From contig JAFRDH010000007.1 in assembly GCA_017403955.1 (NCBI GenBank), forward strand, positions 248,001-312,000: a stretch of DNA of 64,000 bases, in the 5' to 3' direction. Positions 1 through 7,760 of this stretch are shown here, in pieces. How positions within the stretch are numbered: the first letter of the stretch is position 1; each line of letters opens with the position of its first letter. A program made the position numbers and the translations under genes. The notes beneath the pieces were generated by a model. The model did no database searches. It saw only the letters and a program-made list of their open reading frames with translations, and had not been told where the DNA came from. This DNA is from Mogibacterium sp. Lineage in GTDB: Bacteria; Bacillota; Clostridia; Peptostreptococcales; Anaerovoracaceae.

Positions 1-1
1 T

Positions 2-544
2 ATCGCGACTGCAGTAATGATCCGCACTATTTGTGAGAGGGCAGGACTTGATCCGGATATCACTACTATCTGCAAAGAGTCGATCATCAATGAGAGTCTT
101 ATGAATATCCATAACTTCAAGGGACAGCCATACAGGATCCGGTTCATTGGCTCAGTCGGTGATATGTATTCCAGTGGCTCGATCATCAACAAAGAACTGG
201 AAGAGGAGGCCCTCAGAAGACATTGCAAGTGGGGCGGAGAAGAGGACTTTTGGCAATATGAATATAACTACAAGTCATCGATCGCTGTCACGATGCACTC
301 CAAAGTCAAGGAACACTGCAAAATCGCCGGGGCATTGAAGACGCAGGAAGAGATGACTGACAAGGAGCGCTATGAACTTGAGTCTCTGGAGCACCGCCGC
401 TGGAACGCGTATATGAGATCTGAAGGTTATGTATATAATCCTGTAAGGAACGACCTTGCACATATGCATCATGATCTCGTCCCGTACGATAAACTCAAAG
501 AAGAAGAGAAGCGCAAAGACAGCAAGGTCGCTGCGTCAGTATAG
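2..544 (+). CDS. RyR-domain protein, C-terminal part (5' end outside window)
   Basis: The frame stays open to the left edge, so the ATG at 17 is probably internal and only the C-terminus is present. The last ~65 residues hold a RyR-type repeat: EHRRWNAYMRSEGY, then HHDLVPYDKL and a Lys/Glu-rich tail ending near KDS. The part before it (RFIGSVGDMYSSGSI) aligns by eye with the equivalent part of the membrane protein at 992-3196 (TFIGKRSDIY), so the two are probably paralogues. RyR repeats (Pfam PF02026) are known from animal ryanodine receptors and from bacterial proteins of unclear role; the ligand is unknown. First of three RyR genes on this strand. Confidence 0.7.
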   Translation: MATAVMIRTICERAGLDPDITTICKESIINESLMNIHNFKGQPYRIRFIGSVGDMYSSGSIINKELEEEALRRHCKWGGEEDFWQYEYNYKSSIAVTMHSKVKEHCKIAGALKTQEEMTDKERYELESLEHRRWNAYMRSEGYVYNPVRNDLAHMHHDLVPYDKLKEEEKRKDSKVAASV

Positions 545-584
545 TCTGCAGGGCTCCCCCCTGACAATAAGACTCTGAACAAAA

Positions 585-629
585 TGGTATATTCGTTTTG
601 TAAGGAACGGATCCAAACGAAGAATACCA
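585..629 (+). promoter_or_regulatory. Imperfect inverted repeat before RyR gene 2
   Basis: Arms TGGTATATTCGTTTTG (585-600) and CCAAACGAAGAATACCAA (613-630) are nearly complementary around a 12-base loop. The right arm ends where the SD of the next gene begins (AAGGAGG, 629-635). It could be an operator or an mRNA hairpin affecting access to that SD. No T-run follows, so it is not a standard terminator. Confidence 0.4.
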
Positions 630-645
630 AGGAGGAATTATTATT

Positions 646-924
646 ATGTATGATCCAAAACCGATAGATTTAAGCGATGTTGTACTGCCGGAGGACTTGC
701 TTGAGCTGACTGAATTGATAGCCCAAAATGTTCACGATGTATGGGCGGCAAGCAGGATCAAAGAAGGCTGGAAGTACGGCCCTGTAAAAGATTCTGAGAA
801 GAAGGAAACCCCTTTGCTGGTACCATATGAGGATCTGCCGGAGAGTGAAAAAGACTACGACCGCAATACAGCATTTGAGACATTGAAACTTATCGTCAAA
901 ATGGGATACAATATAACAAAATAA
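646..924 (+). CDS. Stand-alone RyR-domain protein
   Basis: 92 aa, essentially one RyR repeat. HDVWAASRIKEGWKYGP at about residues 30-46, then LVPYEDLPESEKDYDRNTA and ETLKLIVKMGY. This Trp-Gly-Trp-x-Tyr-Gly / Pro-Tyr-x-x-Leu / Glu-Lys-x-x-Asp-Arg / Leu-Lys-x-x-x-x-x-Gly-Tyr pattern is the full animal-type RyR repeat, closer to the eukaryotic motif than its neighbours are. No signal peptide or membrane helix, so cytosolic. Start supported by AAGGAGG nine bases upstream. It lies between two larger RyR proteins, so it may act with them as a soluble sensor or adaptor (inference). Confidence 0.8.
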   Translation: MYDPKPIDLSDVVLPEDLLELTELIAQNVHDVWAASRIKEGWKYGPVKDSEKKETPLLVPYEDLPESEKDYDRNTAFETLKLIVKMGYNITK

Positions 925-935
925 TCGAAATGAAT

Positions 936-966
936 GCTTCACTATAAAAAGTGAAGCTTCTTTTTC
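936..966 (+). terminator. Intrinsic terminator or attenuator after RyR gene 2
   Basis: GCTTCACT (936-943) pairs with AGTGAAGC (950-957) over a 6-base loop, followed by TTCTTTTTC. It sits between the second and third RyR genes, so the membrane partner may be transcribed less than the small protein or have its own promoter. Confidence 0.75.
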
Positions 967-991
967 ATGAGAATGAAAGGCGAACAGTGAC

Positions 992-3196
992 ATGTATGAT
1001 TTTTCCTGGCTCTCTCTGACAATAGTTGCAGCAGCTGGTCTTGTGAATATTATAGGACGTCAGCAGCGTAAGACCTGGGCATTCCGGTATTCACTGGTTA
1101 TTTTGAGCAGTGCTGTTTTTGTTGCACTCGTTCTGGTCTATTACCCGTTTGTCCATGCAGACTATCTGGAGACTTATCAGGAAGACAACATCAAGATCAC
1201 AGTAATCACTCTGATGCAGTGTATACAAGGAGCACTTCGTACATTCGTACTTGACGGAGAGTGGGCGGATTTCATCCGTAACGGAGCTGAGATATCTCCG
1301 CATGCTTCGATCATCGGACTGCTGCTGAACATTATGGCTCCTGTACTCACTTTCTCAGCGATCCTTTCGATGTTCAATGAAATACGCTCGAGATACAGAC
1401 TGTTCAAAATGTCGATAGGGGGCCATGATCTCGCGATCATGTCTGAACTCAACGACGATAGTATCTGTCTTGCAGAGGACATCATAAGAAAGAACAAAAA
1501 AGCCGGGGTCGTATTTACGGATGTTTATCCCGAAGACGACGAGTCCAATTTTGAACTGAAAGAAAAAGCGAAGAAGATCAATGCTGTTTTCCTGCGCACG
1601 GATATTTCCGAGCTGGAGATCAGAGAGCGAAATGCCCTGACTGAATATTTCATCATAGGACATGACGAGGAAGAGAATGTCATGCAAGCAGAAAAGCTTT
1701 TCCGAAGAAATGAAGACAGGGAACAGACCTCTATTTTCGTCCGCGCTGTTCATGAAAGCAATGCGGTCATTCTCGATTCGATAGGTGCGTCTATCAAGGA
1801 CGAACGCTTCACCACAGATGGAAGGAAAAATGATCTGACATATGTTCAGATGAAGAACCGTATCAGTGACGGGAGGGTCATTAAATTCAGACGTTTTGAT
1901 CCTGAACTTGAAGTCGCCTGGAGAGAAATCCCGGAGATGAATTTCCTGAAAGAAGCTTTCAATGGGCAGGCCGATCCGGATAAGATCCTGTCTGTTCTTG
2001 TGATCGCAAATACTCACTTTGCTTTCACTATAGTCAGAACTTTACTCTGGTATTGCCAGTCTGACAAGTTCAAACTGAAACTCAATATTGTATATACTGA
2101 CCGCAGCAAGCTTGAGACAGTTCAGGACGAATCAGAAAGCTGGCCTGCAGACATCAGATATTTGCTCGAGCAGGAGTGTCCGGATATCATATGCACCAAC
2201 AAAAAGTGTGCTGACGGAGATGCTTACTACGATATAGAATTCTTCGAAATAGATGAATTTGAAGAAATGTACAACAAGTCTCCATATGGAACCGAGCAGA
2301 AGGATCCTGAACCGGACGAGACTCTGAGCGAAGCAGAGAAGAAGAGACTTGAAGAAAAGAGAAAAGAACAGGCACGTAAATGGGCCAGGATCAAGTCTAC
2401 TGCCGCAGTCATTATAGATACTCAGAACGATGTTACTACTATCGAGACCGCTCTCAAAGTCAGGACGGCCTTTACCAGAGCGGTTCTTCTGCCTGAGATC
2501 TATGCAGTCTGCACTGATGACCAGAATATACTTGCCGGTCTGAATGGCGGAGATGGGCGATCTGCGATAGTTTTGTCGACTTACAAGAAGGACCCGTATG
2601 GGATCACTTTCATCGGCAAACGGAGCGATATTTACAAATATGACAACTTCCGCAATACCGAAAACGACAGACAGGGCTTTATCCAGCATATCAAATGGTC
2701 GAGTGTACACGAGAAAAACTCTGATTTCCGCTCCAAGCTGATCTCTTACGAGCAGCGTGAGTATAACAGGCTTTCATCTATGTCCAAAGCGATCTATCTG
2801 CGGAACGCTATCTGCATACCTCCTGAGAAACCTGACGAACAGAATCGCAGCGGAGCGATCAAAGACCAGACTGCTTTCTCAGAAAATCAAAATGCGATAG
2901 ACGATACTGTTAAGTTCGAGAAGGGGCTGAGGTTCCGCGACGAGTATAAGTGTGAAAAGTATCCTGATGACCCTGAAAAACGTTGGGAGTGCCGATGCAG
3001 CAAATGTATTCTCAGACGTAAGATCGAGCATAACCGCTGGAATGCTTATATGAGGACGATAGGATATAAACATGAAGTCAAACCTGCTCTTGCCGGTAAT
3101 ACAGATGTAGAAGTTGCGAAAGCACTTGCAAAAGTCCATGCTGACCTCGTACCGTTCAACAAGCTAGGTGATGACGAAATTCTCAAAGACAGTTAA
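992..3196 (+). CDS. Membrane protein with TrkA/RCK-like region and C-terminal RyR domain
   Basis: 734 aa. Three hydrophobic segments (about 5-21, 31-53, 103-127) are followed by a Rossmann-like stretch from about 143 (GGHDLAIMSELNDDSICLAE, then AGVVFTDV) that resembles TrkA-N/RCK nucleotide-binding regulators of ion channels. A second alpha/beta segment starts near 330 (ILSVLVIANTHFAF). A charged Glu/Lys linker lies near 435-465. The last ~65 residues are a RyR-type repeat (IEHNRWNAYMRTIGY, then HADLVPFNKL and ILKDS). Predicted topology: small membrane anchor or pore with a large cytosolic sensor. Transport activity is not shown by sequence; no K+ selectivity motif (TVGYG) is visible. Weak AAAGG SD. 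Followed 8 bases later by the Nudix gene. Confidence 0.7.
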   Translation: MYDFSWLSLTIVAAAGLVNIIGRQQRKTWAFRYSLVILSSAVFVALVLVYYPFVHADYLETYQEDNIKITVITLMQCIQGALRTFVLDGEWADFIRNGAEISPHASIIGLLLNIMAPVLTFSAILSMFNEIRSRYRLFKMSIGGHDLAIMSELNDDSICLAEDIIRKNKKAGVVFTDVYPEDDESNFELKEKAKKINAVFLRTDISELEIRERNALTEYFIIGHDEEENVMQAEKLFRRNEDREQTSIFVRAVHESNAVILDSIGASIKDERFTTDGRKNDLTYVQMKNRISDGRVIKFRRFDPELEVAWREIPEMNFLKEAFNGQADPDKILSVLVIANTHFAFTIVRTLLWYCQSDKFKLKLNIVYTDRSKLETVQDESESWPADIRYLLEQECPDIICTNKKCADGDAYYDIEFFEIDEFEEMYNKSPYGTEQKDPEPDETLSEAEKKRLEEKRKEQARKWARIKSTAAVIIDTQNDVTTIETALKVRTAFTRAVLLPEIYAVCTDDQNILAGLNGGDGRSAIVLSTYKKDPYGITFIGKRSDIYKYDNFRNTENDRQGFIQHIKWSSVHEKNSDFRSKLISYEQREYNRLSSMSKAIYLRNAICIPPEKPDEQNRSGAIKDQTAFSENQNAIDDTVKFEKGLRFRDEYKCEKYPDDPEKRWECRCSKCILRRKIEHNRWNAYMRTIGYKHEVKPALAGNTDVEVAKALAKVHADLVPFNKLGDDEILKDS

Positions 3197-3204
3197 TAAC
3201 AGAA

Positions 3205-3618
3205 ATGAAAAGAATCAATGTAGTTGCAGCAATAATATGTAATAACGGCCGTATCTTCGCGACTCAGCGTGGGTACGGCAATTATCAGCACAAGTGGGAA
3301 TTCCCGGGCGGAAAAATCGAGCCAGGCGAAACACCGGAAGAGGCTCTCGTAAGGGAGATCAGGGAAGAGCTTGAGGCAGAGATTGAAGTAGGTGAGCTCT
3401 TCGATACCGTAGAATACGATTATCCGGAGTTCCATGTCAGCATGAGATGCTATCTGTGTTCGCTGGTGTCAGATAATCTGACCCTTGTCGAACATGAGGC
3501 GGCAAAGTGGCTTGACCGGGATAATATCGATTCAGTAGACTGGCTGCCGTCTGATCTTGAGATCATTGCGAGGCTTAAAGCACAAAAGGGTGACATAACG
3601 GGTCCCGTTCATGTATAA
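3205..3618 (+). CDS. MutT-like Nudix hydrolase
   Basis: 137 aa cytosolic enzyme. Complete Nudix box at residues 35-60: GGKIEPGETPEEALVREIRE, then the EEL metal-binding end. The preceding HKWEFPGG is typical of MutT-type 8-oxo-dGTP/CTP pyrophosphohydrolases, which sanitise the nucleotide pool. Substrate cannot be fixed from the motif. It begins 8 bases after the RyR membrane gene and overlaps the next gene by 8 bases, so co-transcription is likely. Given its neighbour, hydrolysis of a signalling nucleotide is an alternative role (inference only). Confidence 0.85.
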   Translation: MKRINVVAAIICNNGRIFATQRGYGNYQHKWEFPGGKIEPGETPEEALVREIREELEAEIEVGELFDTVEYDYPEFHVSMRCYLCSLVSDNLTLVEHEAAKWLDRDNIDSVDWLPSDLEIIARLKAQKGDITGPVHV

Positions 3619-4615
3619 TAGACCCATGCTGAGGGTAAAACAATTTTTCAATAAGAATAAGACAAGCAAGAAGACAGTCAGAAGGCTGGCTCTTGGATTT
3701 ATCATTTCAGCACTTCTGATAACCGATATAATTCTGGGAGCTGCTCATGTCGCAACACTCACACCTTACGCCATAGCGAATGACGATAAGGTGATTTGTT
3801 ATGTCAGAAGCCATGAGTCCGCGAAGGAAGTTATGAACAAGCTTTTCAGCTATCTGGCAGAAGAAAATACCGACATCGCTGCGGTCAGCTCCGATATCCA
3901 TATCGAGAAGGCATCGGGCAAGCAGGAAACGGTTTCTGTCAGGAAGGCGGCAGAAGCAGTCCTCGAGTCTGCAGAAGACAGCGATGCAGAGATCAAGATC
4001 GTTTCCACGGCGACAGAGACCAAGGCGTATGAGCCGGATCCTATCTATGAGAAGGACGAAACGATGTTTGCAGGTCAGTCAGAGGTCCGCGAAGAGGGAA
4101 CTGACGGAGAGAAGAAAGTTTTCGTTTCCTATACGACAGTCAATGGCAAGAAGAAAGAAACGAAAGAAACAACAATGGATATCCTGTCCGAAGGTAAGCC
4201 TGCTGTCATTGCGAAGGGAACCAGAGGCCTTCCTGAAGGAGAGAGCTGGGAGACCTATGAGGGCTATCCTGTGGCAAGTAACGGTGACGATATAATAGCA
4301 ACTGCACAGGACTATCTGGGACTCCGCTACGTATGGGGCGGCAAAGACCTGACGAAGGGTGTCGATTGCTCGGGCTTCGTTATCGCGATATACAGACTCT
4401 ACGGTGTTGAACTTACATATCCGCTTGAGAATGAGGGCATCAGTGTTCCATACAGTGAGGCCAGACCGGGAGATATTCTGTACTTCCCGGGACACTTCGG
4501 AATGTACATAGGTAACGGAATGATGGTCCATGCTTCCAGCACAAGGAAAGGCGTGTGCATAGGAAGTGTCGGCGGCAGGAAGATCCTTGATGTAAGAAGG
4601 ATCATTACAGATTGA
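3611..4615 (+). CDS. Membrane-anchored G5 / NlpC-P60 cell-wall hydrolase
   Basis: 334 aa. Positive N-terminus, one hydrophobic anchor/signal segment (about 26-48), a G5-like beta region (about 130-203) and a C-terminal NlpC/P60 cysteine peptidase domain. Catalytic Cys253 lies in VDCSGFV and His295 in GHFGMYIG; VHAS follows at 306-309. Such enzymes cut peptide bonds in peptidoglycan stems outside the membrane. The ATG at 3611 overlaps the mutT stop. A second in-frame ATG at 3626 lies 6 bases after a TATAAT (3614-3619) and would give a leaderless mRNA starting MLRVKQFF. Neither start has a good SD. Confidence 0.85.
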   Translation: MYNRPMLRVKQFFNKNKTSKKTVRRLALGFIISALLITDIILGAAHVATLTPYAIANDDKVICYVRSHESAKEVMNKLFSYLAEENTDIAAVSSDIHIEKASGKQETVSVRKAAEAVLESAEDSDAEIKIVSTATETKAYEPDPIYEKDETMFAGQSEVREEGTDGEKKVFVSYTTVNGKKKETKETTMDILSEGKPAVIAKGTRGLPEGESWETYEGYPVASNGDDIIATAQDYLGLRYVWGGKDLTKGVDCSGFVIAIYRLYGVELTYPLENEGISVPYSEARPGDILYFPGHFGMYIGNGMMVHASSTRKGVCIGSVGGRKILDVRRIITD

Positions 4616-4639
4616 TAACAATGATCGGAGGATAAGGAC

Positions 4640-4864
4640 TTGGATATTTTCAAAGAAGTAGTTCTGGAGGATTGCCCTTTCTGCGGTGGAGCAGGCCTGC
4701 TCGAAGAGGAAGAAGGGTGGTGCTGGTATGCGATCTGTGTAGACTGTGGTTCGCAGACTGCGCCTATTGAATACAGAAGAGCAGAGGACAGAGAAAGCGC
4801 AGCCCGCAAGGTCGGACAACTTTGGAACATGGGCAAGGTAGTCAGATCTGATCTCGGAGAATAA
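4640..4864 (+). CDS. Lar-like zinc-ribbon protein
   Basis: 74 aa, TTG start with GGAGGATAAGGAC just upstream. CPFCGG at 12-17 and CVDCG at 33-37 form a four-Cys zinc ribbon, followed by EDRESAARKVGQLWN, which matches the end of Lar-family (restriction alleviation) domains (Pfam PF14354). Phage Lar proteins dampen type I restriction; chromosomal copies are mostly uncharacterised. No restriction-modification genes are in the window. A strong terminator follows directly. Confidence 0.7.
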   Translation: MDIFKEVVLEDCPFCGGAGLLEEEEGWCWYAICVDCGSQTAPIEYRRAEDRESAARKVGQLWNMGKVVRSDLGE

Positions 4865-4880
4865 TAAACAATAATATACA

Positions 4881-4904
4881 AGCGGGCAGGTCGCCCGCTT
4901 TTTT
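4881..4904 (+). terminator. Intrinsic terminator
   Basis: AGCGGGC (4881-4887) and GCCCGCT (4893-4899) form a GC-rich stem with a 5-base loop, followed by six T. It ends the mutT/NlpC/Lar unit. Confidence 0.9.
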
Positions 4905-4922
4905 GCAAGAAAGAATCAGGAA

Positions 4923-5651
4923 ATGATCATGAAGTCTGAATACAGCGAGTTGAAGGAAATAATAGCAAGATCACGCAGGATCGTGTTCTTCGGCGGAGCA
5001 GGGGTATCGACAGCGAGCGGTATTCCTGACTTTAGATCTGAGGATGGGCTTTACGCCGGAAAGTACAACGGTCTTCCTGCAGAAACGATCCTCAGTGCTA
5101 CTTATTTTGCGCTGCACACTAAGGAATTCTATGATTTCTACCGCCGTTACATGGTCTATCCTGACGCAAGACCGAATGCTGCCCATCTCAAGCTTTACGA
5201 ACTTGAGAAGATGGACAAACTGAGAGGGATAGTCACACAGAATATCGACGGGCTTCACAAGATAGCAGGCAACAAAAGGGTATATGAACTCCACGGAAGC
5301 ATTCATGAGAATTATTGCGTAGACTGTGATTCTTTCTATCCGCTTGTGACGATCATGAATTCAGACGGGGTGCCAAGGTGTGCAAAATGCGGTGGGATAA
5401 TCAAACCATGGGTCGTGCTCTACGGGGAGATTCCTGATAAATACACCGGGATAGGTGCATGCAGAGAGATATCCGGTGCGGATACAATGATAATCGCAGG
5501 AACTTCACTTTCGGTCGAACCTGCAGCCTCTTATATTGAATATTTCAGCGGGAAGAATCTTGTTATAATAAATAAAGAGCCGACCCCGGCCGACTCCCGT
5601 GCAGATCTTTTGATCCGCGATGATGTAGCAGAAGTAATGAGCATGATATGA
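4923..5651 (+). CDS. cobB: SIR2-family NAD-dependent protein deacylase
   Basis: 242 aa. NAD-binding GAGVSTASGIPDFRS (25-39), TQNIDGLH (105-112), catalytic His124 in ELHGS, a structural zinc site with Cys132, 135, 153 and 156, and GTSLSV near the end. This is a full-length class U/III-type bacterial sirtuin that removes acyl groups from lysines using NAD+, in the cytosol. The ATG at 4923 has only a weak AGGAA upstream; the ATG at 4929 is an alternative start (MKSEY). Convergent with the minus-strand racemase-like gene, only 9 bases apart. Confidence 0.9.
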   Translation: MIMKSEYSELKEIIARSRRIVFFGGAGVSTASGIPDFRSEDGLYAGKYNGLPAETILSATYFALHTKEFYDFYRRYMVYPDARPNAAHLKLYELEKMDKLRGIVTQNIDGLHKIAGNKRVYELHGSIHENYCVDCDSFYPLVTIMNSDGVPRCAKCGGIIKPWVVLYGEIPDKYTGIGACREISGADTMIIAGTSLSVEPAASYIEYFSGKNLVIINKEPTPADSRADLLIRDDVAEVMSMI

Positions 5652-5660
5652 CAAATACTG

Positions 5661-6494
5661 TCAATACTTCCTGAGTATCACGTGACCGGTCAGTTCAGGC
5701 CGGCCATTTTTGATGTTTATGGAAATAAGTCCGCCCGGCTGGAGCACATCAGTCACATAACCTGCCGCATCAGCGCCTTTGCTTGCATTGATGCCGCGCA
5801 TGAAATAGCGGTAATAGCCGATCGCGGTGCTGCCGGTAGCACATCCGTGTTCCCATACCAGAGTATCTGAATCTCTGACATAAACAAGAGGACGCATCTC
5901 GACTGAAGCATCAAGATCCCGGATGTTTTCAGGCTTGATGTTGCAAAGAAGTATCCCGAGTGCCGGAACGTCGAGATCATTAGCAAAGCCTTTTATCTGA
6001 GACACAGCCTGCGCATCGGTGAATTCCTCAGCAGAGACGATCAGATGTGAAATCCCGTCAAGATGTACGACAGGATGATCTCTGAAAGTGCTGACATGCG
6101 GAACCGGCATCATGATCCTGCCGGTGAAATGAGGATAAAGATCTCCGGAATCACAATGACGGATATCTTCAAGACGGCGGAGGTAGACTCTGAGGGTCTC
6201 GCTGATGCCGGAGGAATCTACCAGAACCATTGTTTCGTCATCCCTATCAAGCCCGTCGCTGTATGCCTGCCAGGAAGCGGCAGAAAGGGACGCGTTACCG
6301 CAGAACTCATATCCCATCATCTCGAGCTTGATGTGTCCCGGCTTAACAGACGAAATAAAACCGACCTGCTCACAGGCAGGTTCCAGTTCAAATGCTGTAC
6401 TTATTATCTTGTCGCGGTCATCTGCTGAATATGGTGATCTGACAAGAACTGTAATATTACCGGTCGGATCCGCTACTATATAATCTATATCCAT
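5661..6494 (-). CDS. DapF/CntK-like PLP-independent amino-acid racemase or epimerase
   Basis: 277 aa. Two Cys lie at the positions of the two-base catalytic pair of diaminopimelate-epimerase-fold enzymes: Cys65 in YEFCGNAS and Cys218 in EHGCATGS. This separates it from PhzF isomerases, which lack the Cys pair. The closest functional analogue I recognise is the histidine racemase CntK of staphylopine synthesis, but no CntL/CntM partners are nearby, so the substrate is open. Separated from the upstream minus-strand flavoproteins by a strong terminator, so it must have its own promoter, which I could not identify in the short gap. Confidence 0.65.
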   Translation of the reverse strand: MDIDYIVADPTGNITVLVRSPYSADDRDKIISTAFELEPACEQVGFISSVKPGHIKLEMMGYEFCGNASLSAASWQAYSDGLDRDDETMVLVDSSGISETLRVYLRRLEDIRHCDSGDLYPHFTGRIMMPVPHVSTFRDHPVVHLDGISHLIVSAEEFTDAQAVSQIKGFANDLDVPALGILLCNIKPENIRDLDASVEMRPLVYVRDSDTLVWEHGCATGSTAIGYYRYFMRGINASKGADAAGYVTDVLQPGGLISINIKNGRPELTGHVILRKY

Positions 6495-6530
6495 ATGCCA
6501 ATAATAACAAAGCTGCTTTGTGACTTCAAT

Positions 6531-6570
6531 GAAAAAGGGAGCCGGAACTTCGATCGTTCCGGCTCCCCTT
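6531..6570 (-). terminator. Intrinsic terminator of the flavoprotein pair
   Basis: GGGAGCCGGAAC (6537-6548) pairs with GTTCCGGCTCCC (6556-6567). Read on the minus strand the 12-bp stem is followed by TTTTT (complement of 6532-6536). Confidence 0.92.
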
Positions 6571-6578
6571 GTGACACA

Positions 6579-7760
6579 TCAGATGATAGGAATTTTGATT
6601 TTGAGGTCTGAGGTCGGGTATGCTGAGCAGGCATGGAACCAGCCGAACTCTTTGTCCATTGCACGGCGTCCGTCGCTGATAGGGGAGACGAAGATGTCTC
6701 CTGCGAGGAGCTGTGAACGGCAATATCCGCATTCACCGCCTCTGCAGTGAGTATCGATAGGGATACCTGCTCGCTCGAGGGCAACGGCTACCGGTTCATC
6801 TGCAGCTGCATCGATCACATCTTCGTGGATACCGCGGAGAACAGTGATCTTATACTTCTTGCCGACCTGATCCATAGGGAATCCCGGGATCAGCTTTACA
6901 CCAGGCTGTGCTGCCGCATCGTGTCTGAACCTGCGGAGCGGAACATTCATTTCCTTCATGATCTTCTCGATCATAAAATACATGACCGGAGGTCCGCAGA
7001 AGAAATACGAAGGATCTTCCGGAGAGTATTTCTCGATAAGCTCTCTGGTCAGGAAGCCTTTCTCACCGTCCCATTCAGGATCATCTGACATAACATGTAC
7101 AAGATGGATCTTGTCAGGGCAGGCATCTGCAGCCTTCTGAAGTTCATCACCGCATACGATGTCAGTATGCTTGACAGAGCCGTACATGATCGTAAGATCG
7201 ATATCCAGCTTGCCGTGAGCGATCTCTTTTGCCATCGATGCGAAAGGAGTGATGCCGGAGCCGCCTGCGATACCGACGACATTGCGTGAATCGCGGAGAG
7301 GCTCATAATAGAACTGTCCGAATGGCAGTGCTGCTGTTATCTCTGAGCCTACTTCTACATTTTCCAGGAACCAGTCAGGAACAAGATAAGGAACATTGCT
7401 TCTGATAGTTACCTCGAAGTACGGGTCTTTGAGTCTTGCTTCATAAGGAGCCGATGAGATCGAATAAGCTCTTGTCAGGACGCTTTCACCGATTGTGAGA
7501 TAGAAATTCGCATACTGTCCGCACTGGAATACTGGAACATGACCATTCTTAGGTGAGAATCTGTATGTCTTTGCGGTAGGGGATGCATCTCTTATCTCGG
7601 TAACAGTAAATACCTGCTTGCCAGGGTGAAGAGCATCAGCGAGCTCACGGATAGGATCCTTTGGCTGAGGGATCGGGGAACCCTTAGCGATGAGTTCTTT
7701 ACGCATTTTGGTGACACGTGAAGCGCCGCCTACATCTTTGAGAAATCCTTTTACTTTCAT
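6579..7760 (-). CDS. Ferredoxin-reductase-type flavoprotein with C-terminal 2Fe-2S domain
   Basis: 393 aa. A ~50-residue N-terminal extension, then an FAD domain with RAYSISSAP, an NAD(P) domain with GIAGGSGITPF and SYFFCGPP, and a C-terminal plant-type ferredoxin domain with CRGGECGYC plus a distal Cys in HACSAYP. It should move electrons between NAD(P)H and an acceptor via FAD and 2Fe-2S. Its start overlaps the upstream CrtI-like gene by 4 bases (ATGA), so the two are translationally coupled and this is the likely electron donor or acceptor for that oxidoreductase. A terminator follows 9 bases after the stop. Confidence 0.85.
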   Translation of the reverse strand: MKVKGFLKDVGGASRVTKMRKELIAKGSPIPQPKDPIRELADALHPGKQVFTVTEIRDASPTAKTYRFSPKNGHVPVFQCGQYANFYLTIGESVLTRAYSISSAPYEARLKDPYFEVTIRSNVPYLVPDWFLENVEVGSEITAALPFGQFYYEPLRDSRNVVGIAGGSGITPFASMAKEIAHGKLDIDLTIMYGSVKHTDIVCGDELQKAADACPDKIHLVHVMSDDPEWDGEKGFLTRELIEKYSPEDPSYFFCGPPVMYFMIEKIMKEMNVPLRRFRHDAAAQPGVKLIPGFPMDQVGKKYKITVLRGIHEDVIDAAADEPVAVALERAGIPIDTHCRGGECGYCRSQLLAGDIFVSPISDGRRAMDKEFGWFHACSAYPTSDLKIKIPII

